Shown: one piece after another, positions 1 through 8,713 of the stretch
Layout of the letters: every line of letters starts with the position of its first letter
Position numbering within the stretch: the first letter of the stretch is position 1
NCBI GenBank assembly: GCA_016222825.1
Contig: JACRQF010000009.1
Span: forward strand, 248,001-312,000
Reading direction: 5' to 3'
DNA: 64,000 nucleotides
DNA from: Verrucomicrobiota bacterium
GTDB lineage: Bacteria; Verrucomicrobiota; Verrucomicrobiia; CAIQCK01
Made by a program: the position numbers and the translations under genes
The notes under the pieces: model-generated
Databases searched by the model: none
Told to the model about the DNA's origin: nothing
Seen by the model: only the letters and a program-made list of their open reading frames with translations

Positions 1-1067
1 CGATGAACTTCGTCGCCGACATCGAGCCGCAACGGCATCCGTTCCTCGGCAACGTTGTCATGCACGACCCGGCGCGCGCCGGCGACGCGGTCTATAGCTC
101 GCAGGCTGAGCGGATCAACTCCTCCGTCTATAACGGCTCGCCGTATTCCATCGCCGAGTTTCCGCTGGAAGGCGCGTTCCAGATCGGCGGCGTGCGCTCG
201 GTCTATGGCAAGTGGATGGGCAAAGACACGCGCTACGTGCCCGACTACGGACTCGGCTACCGCTTCAAGCTCCAAGGCCCCGCCACCGTCTTCATCGCGA
301 AACCGAAAGGCAAGAAACTCGACTGGCTCGCGAAGGAAGGCTTCAAGGCGACGCGCCAGACGATGACCGTGGGCCATTGGGACTGGCCCTACCGCTACCG
401 CAACCGCCCGCCGACCGACACGATCGTCTTTGATTTCGTGTCGAAGCATTTCCCCGCCGGCGAGGTCACGCTCGGCCCGAACGCAAAGAGCGACCGTCAA
501 CTCCCCTACATCGTCTTCGTCCAGCCGTCCCTGTTGGCGTTCGAGAACTTCCGCCGCGACGCCATCGGCTCCGCACCCGCCGCGTGGAAGATCACTGGCC
601 GCGCTTCCGTCGTGGACATTCCCGACTACGATTCCGAACTGCGGCCGAGCGTCTTCGACCTCAGCACCGTTCCGCGTTACCGCCCGCTCGACCTGCGCGC
701 GCTGAAACTGGAAGCCGGGGCCTCGGCGGAGATGAAGCTCGCTGCGCCCGCAACGGATGATTTCGTTTTGCACGCGCGGCTGAAGCTCGACCAGAAGGCC
801 ACGCTCTCACTCTGCGCCAGCAATGGAAAGCCAGCCATTGAGGTGTCCCTCACACCCACCGGCAAGTGGCAAAACCTCACGCTGCGCGCCTCGCCCGCGC
901 AGCGGACATACAGTGTCGAAGTCCAAGACGACACGCTCCGCGTGACAAAGACCGACAACCTCTCTTTCCTCGAAGGCGCCGACGCCCCACTCGACCGGCT
1001 CAGGCTCGCAAGCAGCGGCGCGTCGTTGCTGTGCAATGCAGTGACTGCATGGAGAGCGAAACCGTAG
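1..1067 (+). CDS. C-terminal part of an unrecognised protein (5' end probably outside window)
   Basis: The frame is open from the left edge to a TAG stop, and the first ATG is at base 3 with no visible ribosome site, so the true start is probably outside the window. About 354 residues are visible. I see no catalytic motif. The first half is rich in aromatic residues and motifs such as GHWDWPYRYRNRPP. The last ~120 residues alternate short hydrophobic strands with polar turns, as in a LamG/jelly-roll beta-sandwich, and would suit carbohydrate or surface binding. It lies tail-to-tail with the histidine kinase gene and a hairpin sits between them. Given the neighbourhood it could be the end of an exported glycan-active protein, but that is inference only. 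Confidence 0.55.
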   Translation, partial: MNFVADIEPQRHPFLGNVVMHDPARAGDAVYSSQAERINSSVYNGSPYSIAEFPLEGAFQIGGVRSVYGKWMGKDTRYVPDYGLGYRFKLQGPATVFIAKPKGKKLDWLAKEGFKATRQTMTVGHWDWPYRYRNRPPTDTIVFDFVSKHFPAGEVTLGPNAKSDRQLPYIVFVQPSLLAFENFRRDAIGSAPAAWKITGRASVVDIPDYDSELRPSVFDLSTVPRYRPLDLRALKLEAGASAEMKLAAPATDDFVLHARLKLDQKATLSLCASNGKPAIEVSLTPTGKWQNLTLRASPAQRTYSVEVQDDTLRVTKTDNLSFLEGADAPLDRLRLASSGASLLCNAVTAWRAKP

Positions 1068-1087
1068 GCCAGACACTCTTGTCTGGC
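1068..1087. terminator. Hairpin between convergent genes, probable bidirectional terminator
   Basis: GCCAGACA (1068-1075) and TGTCTGGC (1080-1087) form a perfect 8-bp stem with a CTCT loop, directly after the TAG of the first gene and followed by TAAAAG. It lies between convergent genes and could serve both. There is no long U-tract, so termination strength is unknown. It could instead be a copy of a dispersed palindromic repeat. Confidence 0.55.
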
Positions 1088-1096
1088 TAAAAGAAG

Positions 1097-2560
1097 TCAC
1101 CCGCGAGCGAGCGGCAGTTGCACAACGAATTCCGTGAGATCGTCACGAGTGGGTTCGAGCGTGATGTCGCCGTTGTGGGCGCGGATGATTTCGCGGGCGA
1201 GGCTTAGGCCGAGACCGACGCCGCCGGCCTGGCTTTCGCGGGCTTGGGCGGTGCGGTAGAAACGTTCGAAGATGCGCTCGCGGTCGGCGGGCGGGATGAC
1301 GACGCCGGTGTTGGCGATGCGCAGGACGGCGTTGTCGCCCTCGCGATGCAGTTCCAACCGCACGCGGCCGCCCTCGCGGTTGAACTTCACCGCGTTGGCC
1401 GCGAGGTTCTGCAGGACGCGCTGGATGAGGTCGCTGTCGGCTTGCACACACACGTCCGGCTCAATCTCGCTTTCCACTGTCAATTCGGGTCCGAGCGCGT
1501 GAACATCCTCAATGATGTCAGCCAGCACGCGGCTGAGGTCCACGCGCTCGCACCGCAACGGCAGGCGGCCCGCGTCGGCTTGGGAAAGCAGCAGCAGTTT
1601 GTCGGCGATGGCGCGGAGGTGGACGATCTCGTCGAGCAGACGACTGTAGGTGTGCTGGATTTCGGAGCCTGGCTCGGCGGCTTGGAGGGCCTGCTCCAAT
1701 TCGCCCTGCAGGATGGTGAGCGGCGTCTTCAGTTCATGCGAAGCGTCGGCGCTGAACCGCGTCGCCTGATTAAAGCCTTTTTCCAGCCGGTCCATCATCT
1801 GGTTGAAGACGGTGATGAGCCGTGCGAACTCAGCCTCGTAGCCGCGCACGGTGATGCGCTGGTCGAGTCCGCGCGCGGTGATACGCTCGGCGGTTTGTGT
1901 GAGTGCGGTCACGGGCCGCAGCGCGCGGCTGGCGATGAGCCACGCGCCCGCCGCGACGAGCAGCAGCGCGACCGGCAATGTGGCGAAGTAAGCGCGGCGC
2001 AGTTGCGCCATGCCCGCGTTAAACTCGTTGATGTCCGCGCCGAGGATGAGCGTCACGTAAGGATTGCCCATCACGCCGATGCGCCAGTCCTTGCCGTCGG
2101 CCTCGCGCGTGTAGAATTGCGGCGCCTTGCGCGGCAGCGCGGGATTTTGCACGGAAATCGGCTCCTCGCGGCGCGGAGGTCGAGGCAGTGGCTCGCCCGG
2201 CTTTGGTCCGTCGGGTGCTTCATAGGTGGTCAACGCGGGGAATCCTTCCGGCAAGATTTCCTTCGGCCAATGAGGCGACTGGTGAATGACGCGGTCCTCG
2301 TGCTTCACCCAGAGGATGAAAGCAGGCGCGGCGTTGGTGCCGGCGACAAACCGCAGCGCGCCCTCGAACCGGACCCAATGGTCGCCGCCCACGATGCGTT
2401 CGAGATGCGGTGTGCCGAGGTTGCGGATCTCGCGGTCAATGCGCGCGAGTTCGACCTGATAGGTGCGCTCCCAGAGGACTGCGCCCGCGACCAGCAGCAG
2501 TCCGCCCGACACCAGAGCGGACAGCAAGGCGATCTTGAGCCGGAACGAATTAGTTTTCAC
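1097..2560 (-). CDS. CusS-like sensor histidine kinase
   Basis: An inner-membrane sensor kinase of 487 residues that should phosphorylate the response regulator encoded just upstream. Membrane segments lie at about residues 10-30 and 192-212 and flank a ~160-residue periplasmic sensor region with scattered histidines (H61, H87, H93, H97). A HAMP segment follows, then the H-box SADASHELKTPLTI with H275, an N-box around NLAANAVKFN, and the ATP lid GVGLGLSLAREI. The G1 box reads IANTGVVIPP instead of DxGxGI; N-x-G forms of this box are typical of the CusS heavy-metal sensor branch. The GTG start overlaps the regulator's TGA (GTGA), so translation is probably coupled. The ligand is not evident from sequence; copper or another metal is a guess from family resemblance. 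Confidence 0.9.
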   Translation of the reverse strand: MKTNSFRLKIALLSALVSGGLLLVAGAVLWERTYQVELARIDREIRNLGTPHLERIVGGDHWVRFEGALRFVAGTNAAPAFILWVKHEDRVIHQSPHWPKEILPEGFPALTTYEAPDGPKPGEPLPRPPRREEPISVQNPALPRKAPQFYTREADGKDWRIGVMGNPYVTLILGADINEFNAGMAQLRRAYFATLPVALLLVAAGAWLIASRALRPVTALTQTAERITARGLDQRITVRGYEAEFARLITVFNQMMDRLEKGFNQATRFSADASHELKTPLTILQGELEQALQAAEPGSEIQHTYSRLLDEIVHLRAIADKLLLLSQADAGRLPLRCERVDLSRVLADIIEDVHALGPELTVESEIEPDVCVQADSDLIQRVLQNLAANAVKFNREGGRVRLELHREGDNAVLRIANTGVVIPPADRERIFERFYRTAQARESQAGGVGLGLSLAREIIRAHNGDITLEPTRDDLTEFVVQLPLARG

Positions 2561-3228
2561 AACTTGCGAAACCGATAGCCCACGCCGCGCACGGTTTCGA
2601 TGAGCGGCTGGTCGGGATCATCGTTAATCTTCTTGCGGACGCGCTGGACGTAAACGTCCACGAGGTTGGTGCCGGGGTCGTGGTGATAGTTCCAGACGTG
2701 CTCGCAAAGCTGTGTGCGGGTGAAAACGCGCCCCGGCGCGTTCATCAGGCACGTCAGTAGCGCAAACTCGCGGCTTGTCAGTTCGACGGCCGCGCCGCCA
2801 CGCCGAACCTCGCGCGTAAGAAGATTCACTGACAGATCGCCCGCTTGCAGGACGCTGAGTTCGTCGCCGGAAGCTCGCCGCAGCACCGCGTGGATGCGGG
2901 CCGCGAGTTCATCGAGGAAGAACGGTTTCGGCAGGTAGTCGTCCGCGCCGAGGTTCAAGCCCTCGACGCGCTCACTCAACTCGCCGCGCGCCGTCAGCAG
3001 GATGACCGGCACCGTGTTCTTCTTCTCCCGCAGGCTGCGCAGGATGCTCAAGCCATCGCGACCCGGCAGCATGATGTCGAGCAGGATGACGTCGTAGCGC
3101 CGTGTCGTGGCGAGTTCGTAACCCTCGTCGCCGCGATGGCAGACATCCACGACGAAGCCGCGCTCCTCAAGACCCTTGCGGACAAAGGACGCAATCTTCT
3201 TTTCGTCTTCGACGACCAGCACTTTCAC
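2557..3228 (-). CDS. OmpR/CusR-family response regulator
   Basis: A DNA-binding response regulator with a receiver domain (LVVEDEKK acidic pocket, phospho-acceptor Asp in ILLDIMLPGRDG, Lys in LPKPF) and a C-terminal winged-helix OmpR domain (LTSREFALLTCL, VDVYVQRVRKKIN, RGVGYRFR). I start it at GTG 3228, giving VKVLVVEDE as first residues and the phospho-acceptor at position 51, the usual place in CusR-like proteins; an in-frame ATG at 3264 would add 12 atypical residues. The stop overlaps the kinase start. The gene is divergent from the sulfur block at 3341, and a palindromic operator lies 45 bases upstream of its start. Autoregulation and control of both sulfur blocks through the shared palindrome is a reasonable hypothesis. 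Confidence 0.9.
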   Translation of the reverse strand: MKVLVVEDEKKIASFVRKGLEERGFVVDVCHRGDEGYELATTRRYDVILLDIMLPGRDGLSILRSLREKKNTVPVILLTARGELSERVEGLNLGADDYLPKPFFLDELAARIHAVLRRASGDELSVLQAGDLSVNLLTREVRRGGAAVELTSREFALLTCLMNAPGRVFTRTQLCEHVWNYHHDPGTNLVDVYVQRVRKKINDDPDQPLIETVRGVGYRFRKL

Positions 3229-3273
3229 GCGCCTGTTGTAACTCTTGCCGCTCCCGGAGTCCACTCGCGAACA

Positions 3274-3313
3274 ATTACAATACTGTAATCAGACCTCGGC
3301 CTGTTCTGTCATG
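3274..3313 (+). promoter_or_regulatory. Palindromic operator plus -10-like element upstream of the formylglycine-enzyme-like gene
   Basis: ATTACAATACTGTAAT (3274-3289) is a 16-bp palindrome with 7-base arms, one mismatch and a 2-base centre. Seventeen bases later comes TGTCATG (3307-3313), which resembles a weak -10 box. The same palindrome, spacing and heptamer occur upstream of the sulfatase gene at 10337-10376. A -10 spaced 17 bp from an operator that takes the -35 position is the layout expected for activation by an OmpR-family regulator. The half-site resembles TTACA-type boxes described for CusR/CopR-like copper regulators, as far as I recall. Confidence 0.7.
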
Positions 3314-3340
3314 GAGGCGGCGTTAATACAGGTGAAGGAC

Positions 3341-5188
3341 ATGACTATGAAAAAGCAAACGATGGTCTCGGTGGCGATGGGCGCGTGGCTGGTGGCGGCT
3401 GGCGCGGGCGAGGCGGCGACGCAGCAGCAGATGGCCGGGTTCGCGCTGATTCCGGCGGGGAAGTTCGAGATGGGCGACCATCACAACTTCGTGGACCCGA
3501 AGCATGGCGGCGATGAGACGCCGATCCATACGGTGTGGGTGGATGCGTTTTACATGGGCATCTACACGGTCACGACGCGGGAGTATTGCGAGTTCCTCAA
3601 TTCGGCGCTGGCGCAGCGGATGATTGAGGTGCGGGAGGGCGGCGTGTATCTGGTCGGCGGAAAAGACCTGCTTTGCGAGACGCGGGAGATGTCGCCTCAC
3701 AGCCGCATTGGTTGGGGCGGCGGGAAATTCACCGTGCTCGACCGGAAGGAGAACCATCCCATCGTCTGCATCCGCTGGCCGGGCGCGGCGGTGTATTGCA
3801 ACTGGCTGAGCGCGCAGCAGCGCCGGCCGCTCTGCTACAACACGACGACGTGGGATTGCGATTTCAATAAGAGTGGCTTCCGGCTGCCGACGGAGGCGGA
3901 GTGGGAATACGCCGGGCGCGGCGGCCTGCACAATCCCTACCGCAATTTCCCGTGGGGCGACGAGCCGGACGGGACGAAGGCGAACTGGCCGGAGTCGAAG
4001 AATCCGTTTCGCGCCGGCCCGATACCGTGGACGACGCCGGTGGGGTTCTTCAACGGCAAGCTGCATCGCAAGGCGGACTTCGGCTGGCCGGGCGCGCAGG
4101 AGAGTTGCCAGACCTCGAACGGCGCGAACGGCTACGGCCTCTACGACATGAGCGGCAACGTCTGGCAGTTCATCAACGACTGGTATGGGCGCGACTACTA
4201 CGCCTACAGTCCCGCCGAAAATCCGCCCGGCCCGGCGAGCGGCAGCCTCGTGCAGGACGGCAAGCCGTATCGCGGCATGCGCGGCGGCAACTGGTATAAC
4301 GGCGAGAACGGCCACGGCCGCGTGTCGAACCGCAACCCGTCCTATTATCGCGGCCCGCAGGACCCGGATCATCCCTACTATCATCTCGGCTTCCGCGTCG
4401 TGCTGCCGGTCAACGCCGAGAGCCGGCCCGTCATCAAACCAACGCCCGTGCAGCGCGTCGCCGGTCGCGAGGGCGGCCCCGGCGGCGGAGGTTCCAGCGG
4501 AAAAGGTAAGGGCAAGGGCAAAGGCAAAGGTGGCGGAGGTGAACGCGGCGAGCGTGGTGGTGGCAGCGGCGAACGTGGCGAACGCGATAGTGGCGGCGCT
4601 GGTGGTGAACGGCGCGGCGGCGACGACCGTCCGCAGGCCGCGAACGCGCAACGACCGGCTCGCAGCGGCTCGTTCGTATTGAGCAGCACCGAAGTGGCTG
4701 ATGGCGGGAACTTGCCGGCGGAGTTCACAGCCGACGGAAGCAGCGCCACGCTCCCGCTCGCTTGGACCGGCGCGCCCGCCGGCACGAAAAGCTACGCGCT
4801 CATCATGCACCACGAAGCGCCCGACATGACGAAGTGGTATTGGATTCTCTACAACATCCCCCCAGACGTTCGCAGCCTGCCGAAAAACGTAAAAGGTATC
4901 GGCACGCTCGGCAACAACAGCGTCAACGAGCGGGCCGAATACACACCGCCGAAGTCCAAAGGACCCGGCGCGAAGACCTACATCTACACCGTCTATGCGC
5001 TGTCAGCGCCGCCGCAAATCAACGTCCCGCCCGAGCGGGTCAACCGTGAGGTTCTGCTCGCCGCGATGAAGGACAAGATTCTCGCCAGCGCGGAACTGAG
5101 CGTGGTTTACACGCGGCAGGGCAACAGCGACGAACAGGAGGAGCGGCGCGGCCCGGGCAAGTCGGAGGATCGTCCCCGACGCGAATAG
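3341..5188 (+). CDS. Exported formylglycine-enzyme-like (SUMF1/EgtB fold) protein fused to a PEBP domain
   Basis: A 615-residue exported protein starting at ATG 3341, which has GAAGG just upstream; longer in-frame starts run through the promoter. After a signal peptide (~1-26, ending EAAT) comes a SUMF1/FGE-type domain (about 28-355), with the family openers FALIPAGKFEMGD, RLPTEAEWEYAGRGG, YGLYDMSGNVWQF and RGMRGGNWYN and the closing HLGFRVV. The cysteines that bind copper in aerobic FGE, which should lie just after RGGxW, are absent, so it is unlikely to make formylglycine. A Gly/Lys/Arg-rich linker (~375-440) leads to a PEBP (YbhB/YbcL-like) domain at ~443-592. It heads the first sulfur block behind the palindromic operator. 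Function unknown; a binding or scaffold role is possible. Confidence 0.85.
   Translation: MTMKKQTMVSVAMGAWLVAAGAGEAATQQQMAGFALIPAGKFEMGDHHNFVDPKHGGDETPIHTVWVDAFYMGIYTVTTREYCEFLNSALAQRMIEVREGGVYLVGGKDLLCETREMSPHSRIGWGGGKFTVLDRKENHPIVCIRWPGAAVYCNWLSAQQRRPLCYNTTTWDCDFNKSGFRLPTEAEWEYAGRGGLHNPYRNFPWGDEPDGTKANWPESKNPFRAGPIPWTTPVGFFNGKLHRKADFGWPGAQESCQTSNGANGYGLYDMSGNVWQFINDWYGRDYYAYSPAENPPGPASGSLVQDGKPYRGMRGGNWYNGENGHGRVSNRNPSYYRGPQDPDHPYYHLGFRVVLPVNAESRPVIKPTPVQRVAGREGGPGGGGSSGKGKGKGKGKGGGGERGERGGGSGERGERDSGGAGGERRGGDDRPQAANAQRPARSGSFVLSSTEVADGGNLPAEFTADGSSATLPLAWTGAPAGTKSYALIMHHEAPDMTKWYWILYNIPPDVRSLPKNVKGIGTLGNNSVNERAEYTPPKSKGPGAKTYIYTVYALSAPPQINVPPERVNREVLLAAMKDKILASAELSVVYTRQGNSDEQEERRGPGKSEDRPRRE
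4495..4632 (+). repeat. Hexanucleotide-type repeat encoding a Gly/Lys/Arg linker
   Basis: GGCAAG/GGCAAA units followed by GGTGGCGAACG-like units encode alternating Gly-Lys and then Gly-Glu-Arg between the two domains of the fusion protein. The unit is prone to slippage. Similar coding repeats end or interrupt four neighbouring genes. Confidence 0.75.
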
Positions 5189-5238
5189 AAGTCGAACACA
5201 GAGTTTCCTCGAACACCAAGTCCACAGGAGAAAAGACC

Positions 5239-6999
5239 ATGAACACGACAAAACAAACCACTCACAGACTGGCAAAGAGCGCGCTGTTGACGCTGCTGGC
5301 AATCGGCAGCGTGGCGTATTTCACCGGTGTCATTACCGCACAAGAGCAGCCCGAAAACCGTCCGCCCCGCCGTGACGGCCAGGACCGGAATCGCGAGGGA
5401 GGTGGCGGTGGTGGTGAACGACGCGGCGGCGGCAAGGGTGGTGGCGGTGGCGGCGGCGGACGGCACGACATGCCGGAGAACAAGACGCCGGTTTCGCCGA
5501 ACCCCGGCCAGACGGTCGGCCTCTTCCTCAACACGCCGAAGGCCTACAACGGCTACACGTTGTTCGCGCCAAAGCACAATCACACCACCTACCTGATGAA
5601 CAATGCCGGCCAGGTCGCTCATTCCTGGACGAAGAGCCAGTATGAACCCGGCCAGACGGTTTATCTGCTGCCCAACGGCCACATGGTCCGCGCCTGCATG
5701 TTGCGCGTGCAGGGCGGCACCGGCGGTGGCGAAGGCGGGCGCATCGAGGAGTATGACTGGGAGGGCAACCTCGTGTGGGAGTTCGACCACGCCACCCGCG
5801 ACTACCAGTTGCACCACGACATCAAGCCTTTGCCCAACGGCAACTTCCTCGCCCTGATGGTCGAGCGCAAGACCCGCGAGGAGGCGTTGGCGGTCGGCTT
5901 CGAGGAGAACATGATGCGCGACGACTACTTGGTGCCCGACGCTGTGGTCGAAATCCAGCCCACTCGGCCCAAGGGCGGCAAGATCGTCTGGGAATGGCAC
6001 GTCTGGGACCACCTGATCCAGGACACCGACCGCAGCAAGCCCAACTACGGCGATCCCGCGCAGCACCCGGAGCGGATTTACGTCAACTGCAACGGCCGCC
6101 CCATGGCCGCGTTCTGGAACCACATGAACTCGCTCGATTACAACGCCAAGCTCGACCAGATCGTCCTGAGCGTTCGCGGCTGCAACGAGATTTGGATCAT
6201 TGACCACAGCACCACGACGCAACAGGCGGCCGGGCGCACCGGCGGCAAGCACGGCAAAGGCGGTGACCTCATCTATCGCTGGGGCAATCCCGCGGCCTAC
6301 AAGTGCGGCACCATCAAGGATAAACAGTTGGTCCAGCAACACGACGCCTTGTGGATTCCCGACGGCTATCCCGGCGCGGGCCACATGACCATCTTCAACA
6401 ACGGCTACGATCGCGGTTGGTCGAGCGTCGAGGAAATCGTGCTGCCGATGGACGCCAGCGGCCGCTACACCCTTGAGCCGGGCAAAGCCTACGGTCCCGC
6501 CAAGCCCGTCTGGCATTACGAGGCGAAGAACCGCACTGACTTCTTCTCGGCGGAGATTTCCGGCGCGCACCGCCTGCCCAACGGCAACACCCTCATCTGC
6601 GGCGGCATCGTGGGCAACTTGTTCGAGGTCACGCCCGCCGGCGAGATGGTCTGGCAATACGTCAACCCCATGGTGCGGCAGGGCATCCTCGCGCAAGGCG
6701 AACTGCCCGGCAAAGACATGCGCGGCCATTTGTGGAACGCCGTCTTCAAGGTCCATCGCTATGAGCCGAACTATGCCGGCCTGGCCGGACGCGATTTGAC
6801 CCCCAAAGGCGTCATCGAGCTACCCGCCTCCATGAAAGGCAAGACCGGTCTCCACCTCTTCACCGAAGAGCAGCGCACCGACCGCGGCCCTGCCGGCAAA
6901 GGCGGCGGCAAAGGAAAAGGCAAAGGCGGCAAAGGCGGCGACCGCGGCGGCAACAATCGCGACGACCGTCCGTCCCGCGACGACCAGCGACAGAATTAA
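5239..6999 (+). CDS. Arylsulfotransferase-like (ASST) exported beta-propeller, copy 1
   Basis: A 586-residue protein with a signal peptide (~1-35) and AGGAG before the ATG. A Gly/Arg-rich stretch (~45-75) precedes an ASST-type six-bladed propeller (~85-540). The family look is in NTPKAYNGYTLFAPKHN, GQVAHSW, LLPNGHMVR, YDWEGNLVWEF, LHHDIKPLPNGNFLAL, HRLPNGNTLICGG and GEMVWQYVNP. Classical ASST moves sulfate between phenols using a catalytic histidine; His-containing blade loops are present, but I cannot map the active site by eye. The C-terminus (~548-586) is Gly/Lys-rich and then Asp/Arg-rich. It sits 50 bases after the fusion gene and 13 before a paralogue, in one likely operon. A non-enzymatic propeller role cannot be excluded. 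Confidence 0.82.
   Translation: MNTTKQTTHRLAKSALLTLLAIGSVAYFTGVITAQEQPENRPPRRDGQDRNREGGGGGGERRGGGKGGGGGGGGRHDMPENKTPVSPNPGQTVGLFLNTPKAYNGYTLFAPKHNHTTYLMNNAGQVAHSWTKSQYEPGQTVYLLPNGHMVRACMLRVQGGTGGGEGGRIEEYDWEGNLVWEFDHATRDYQLHHDIKPLPNGNFLALMVERKTREEALAVGFEENMMRDDYLVPDAVVEIQPTRPKGGKIVWEWHVWDHLIQDTDRSKPNYGDPAQHPERIYVNCNGRPMAAFWNHMNSLDYNAKLDQIVLSVRGCNEIWIIDHSTTTQQAAGRTGGKHGKGGDLIYRWGNPAAYKCGTIKDKQLVQQHDALWIPDGYPGAGHMTIFNNGYDRGWSSVEEIVLPMDASGRYTLEPGKAYGPAKPVWHYEAKNRTDFFSAEISGAHRLPNGNTLICGGIVGNLFEVTPAGEMVWQYVNPMVRQGILAQGELPGKDMRGHLWNAVFKVHRYEPNYAGLAGRDLTPKGVIELPASMKGKTGLHLFTEEQRTDRGPAGKGGGKGKGKGGKGGDRGGNNRDDRPSRDDQRQN
6895..6996 (+). repeat. GGCAAA/GGCAAG coding repeat, Gly/Lys-rich C-terminal tail of ASST copy 1
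   Basis: Tandem GGC-AAR codons give a Gly-Lys-Gly-Lys tail followed by a short Asp/Arg/Asn-rich end. The same type of tail closes the next gene and the sulfatase. Confidence 0.75.
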
Positions 7000-7012
7000 A
7001 GGAGCCACCATC

Positions 7013-8647
7013 ATGAAACGCACACTGATCCTCAGCGCGATGCTCGCCACGGCGGCGTTCGGCTACGAACGGCTGCAAGGGCCGACGGAACTGCTCTTCT
7101 GCAACAAGGAGAAGGCGCTCAACGGCTACACGCTCTTCGGCGTCGGCAGCCGGACCTTCCTGCTCGACATGGAGGGGCGCGTCGTCCACACGTGGGCCAT
7201 CGGCACCAACCCGCACCTGCTCGACAACGGCAACATCCTCGACGCGTCGAAGGACGACCCCAGCGGCTTCTCGGGCTTCACGGAGGTGGATTGGGACGGC
7301 AAGAAGGTCTGGGAATACACCGAGAAGCGCGAGGGCTACGCGCCGCATCACGATTGGGTGCGCATCTTCAACAAGAAGCTCAACGCGCCCACCACGCTCT
7401 ATATCGCGAACAAATCCATCTCCTACGAGCAAGCCGTCGCCGCCGGGGCCGACCCGAAGAAAGCCTCGCAGGAGGGCGGCCAGATGGACGCGGTCGTCGA
7501 GGTGGACATGCAGGGCAACGTCATCTGGGAGTGGTGCTTCTTCGATCACGTCGTGCAGGACCTTGACCCGTCGAAGCCCAACCACGTCGGCGCGGGCAAG
7601 ACCGTCGCGGACCATCCCGGCCGCATCAACATCAACATGCCCGGCCGCCCGCTCAAGCGCGACTGGCTCCACTGTAACTCGATGGACTACAACGCCGAGT
7701 CCGGCCACATCGTCATCAACTCCGTGCAGGGCGAGCTCTACGTCGTGGATCACGACGGCACGTTCGTCGCCGGCGACCCGAAGGCCAGCATCGCCAAGGC
7801 CGCCGGCCCCGCGGGCGATTTCCTCTACCGCTTCGGCGACCCGGCCCGCTACGCGCAGGGCGACCCGCCGCGCGTGCTGGAGAATTGGGACAACGCGACG
7901 ACCGGCCACAAGCAGATGGGCGGCTCGCACGACGTGCATTGGATCCGGCCCGGCCTGCCCGGCCCGGGGCACATCATGGTCTTCAACAACGGCCAGTATC
8001 TCTACCAGCGAACGCCGGGTTCCTCGATCCTGGAAATCAATCCGTTCCTCGACGCGAGCGGGCGCGACACCGGCAAGTATGTCAACCCGCCCGACGCCGG
8101 CTACCGTCGCGAGACCTACGACCACGACACGCACAACCAGCCGCGCCAGATTTCCAAGCAGGTCGTCTGGAGCTACAGCTCCGTGAACAGCCACGGCTTC
8201 TTCAGCCACATCGGCTCCAGCGGCCAGCGCCTGCCCAACGGCAACGCGTTCATCTGTTCCGACACCGAGGGCCACTTCTTCGAAGTGACCGACAAGGGCG
8301 AACTCGTCTGGGAATACATCAACCCCGTCACGCGCGACGGCGCGGTGAAGACGCTCGGCGACGTGCTGCCGATGACCAACTCCGCCTTCCGCGCCTACCG
8401 CTACGCTGCCGATCATCCCGCGTTCAAGGGCCGCGACCTGACACCCAAAGGCACCATCACCGAGCGCGCCGCGCAGGGCATAGACAAGTATCCCAAGCGC
8501 GGTCCCGGCGACGGCAAGGGCAAAGGCAAGGACGACCGCCGCGGCAAAGGCAAGGGCGGAAAAGGCGGCGGCAAGGGCGGCCAGCGCGGTGGTGGCGGTG
8601 ACAATCAAGGTGACCGTCCGCAGCGGAATGACCAGAGCGAGAAGTAG
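7013..8647 (+). CDS. Arylsulfotransferase-like exported beta-propeller, copy 2
   Basis: A 544-residue paralogue of the preceding gene, starting 13 bases after its stop with AAAGGAG in the gap. The signal peptide is short (~1-17, ending AAFG). The propeller body (~20-480) repeats the same signatures: EKALNGYTLFGVGSRTFLLD, GRVVHTW, VDWDGKKVWEY, HHDWVRIFN, GNVIWEW, QRLPNGNAFICSD, GELVWEYINPVTR and FKGRDLTPKGTI, the last also found in copy 1. The tail (~498-544) is Gly/Lys-rich and ends with Asp/Arg/Gln residues. Tandem duplication followed by divergence is clear. It closes the first sulfur block and is convergent with the TPR gene. The substrate is unknown; sulfated phenolic or glycan compounds fit the context. 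Confidence 0.82.
   Translation: MKRTLILSAMLATAAFGYERLQGPTELLFCNKEKALNGYTLFGVGSRTFLLDMEGRVVHTWAIGTNPHLLDNGNILDASKDDPSGFSGFTEVDWDGKKVWEYTEKREGYAPHHDWVRIFNKKLNAPTTLYIANKSISYEQAVAAGADPKKASQEGGQMDAVVEVDMQGNVIWEWCFFDHVVQDLDPSKPNHVGAGKTVADHPGRININMPGRPLKRDWLHCNSMDYNAESGHIVINSVQGELYVVDHDGTFVAGDPKASIAKAAGPAGDFLYRFGDPARYAQGDPPRVLENWDNATTGHKQMGGSHDVHWIRPGLPGPGHIMVFNNGQYLYQRTPGSSILEINPFLDASGRDTGKYVNPPDAGYRRETYDHDTHNQPRQISKQVVWSYSSVNSHGFFSHIGSSGQRLPNGNAFICSDTEGHFFEVTDKGELVWEYINPVTRDGAVKTLGDVLPMTNSAFRAYRYAADHPAFKGRDLTPKGTITERAAQGIDKYPKRGPGDGKGKGKDDRRGKGKGGKGGGKGGQRGGGGDNQGDRPQRNDQSEK
8509..8600 (+). repeat. Gly/Lys coding repeat at the end of ASST copy 2
   Basis: GGCAAG/GGCAAA units encode GDGKGKGK and later GKGGKGGGKGG, separated by DDRR. 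Composition and position match the tail of copy 1. Confidence 0.75.
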
Positions 8648-8713
8648 TTTTTGCCAACGCGCCAGCGCTTTGCGGGTTACTAATGGTCGTCGTGCCTCTT
8701 GTGGAGCCGGAGC

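Noticed and set aside
3341-5188. Calling the fusion protein a functional formylglycine-generating enzyme
   Set aside because: The copper-binding cysteines expected after RGGxW are missing.
5107-8608. Two long minus-strand frames opposite the arylsulfotransferase-like genes
   Set aside because: They mirror the plus-strand propeller genes, whose family motifs, signal peptides and ribosome sites are clear.
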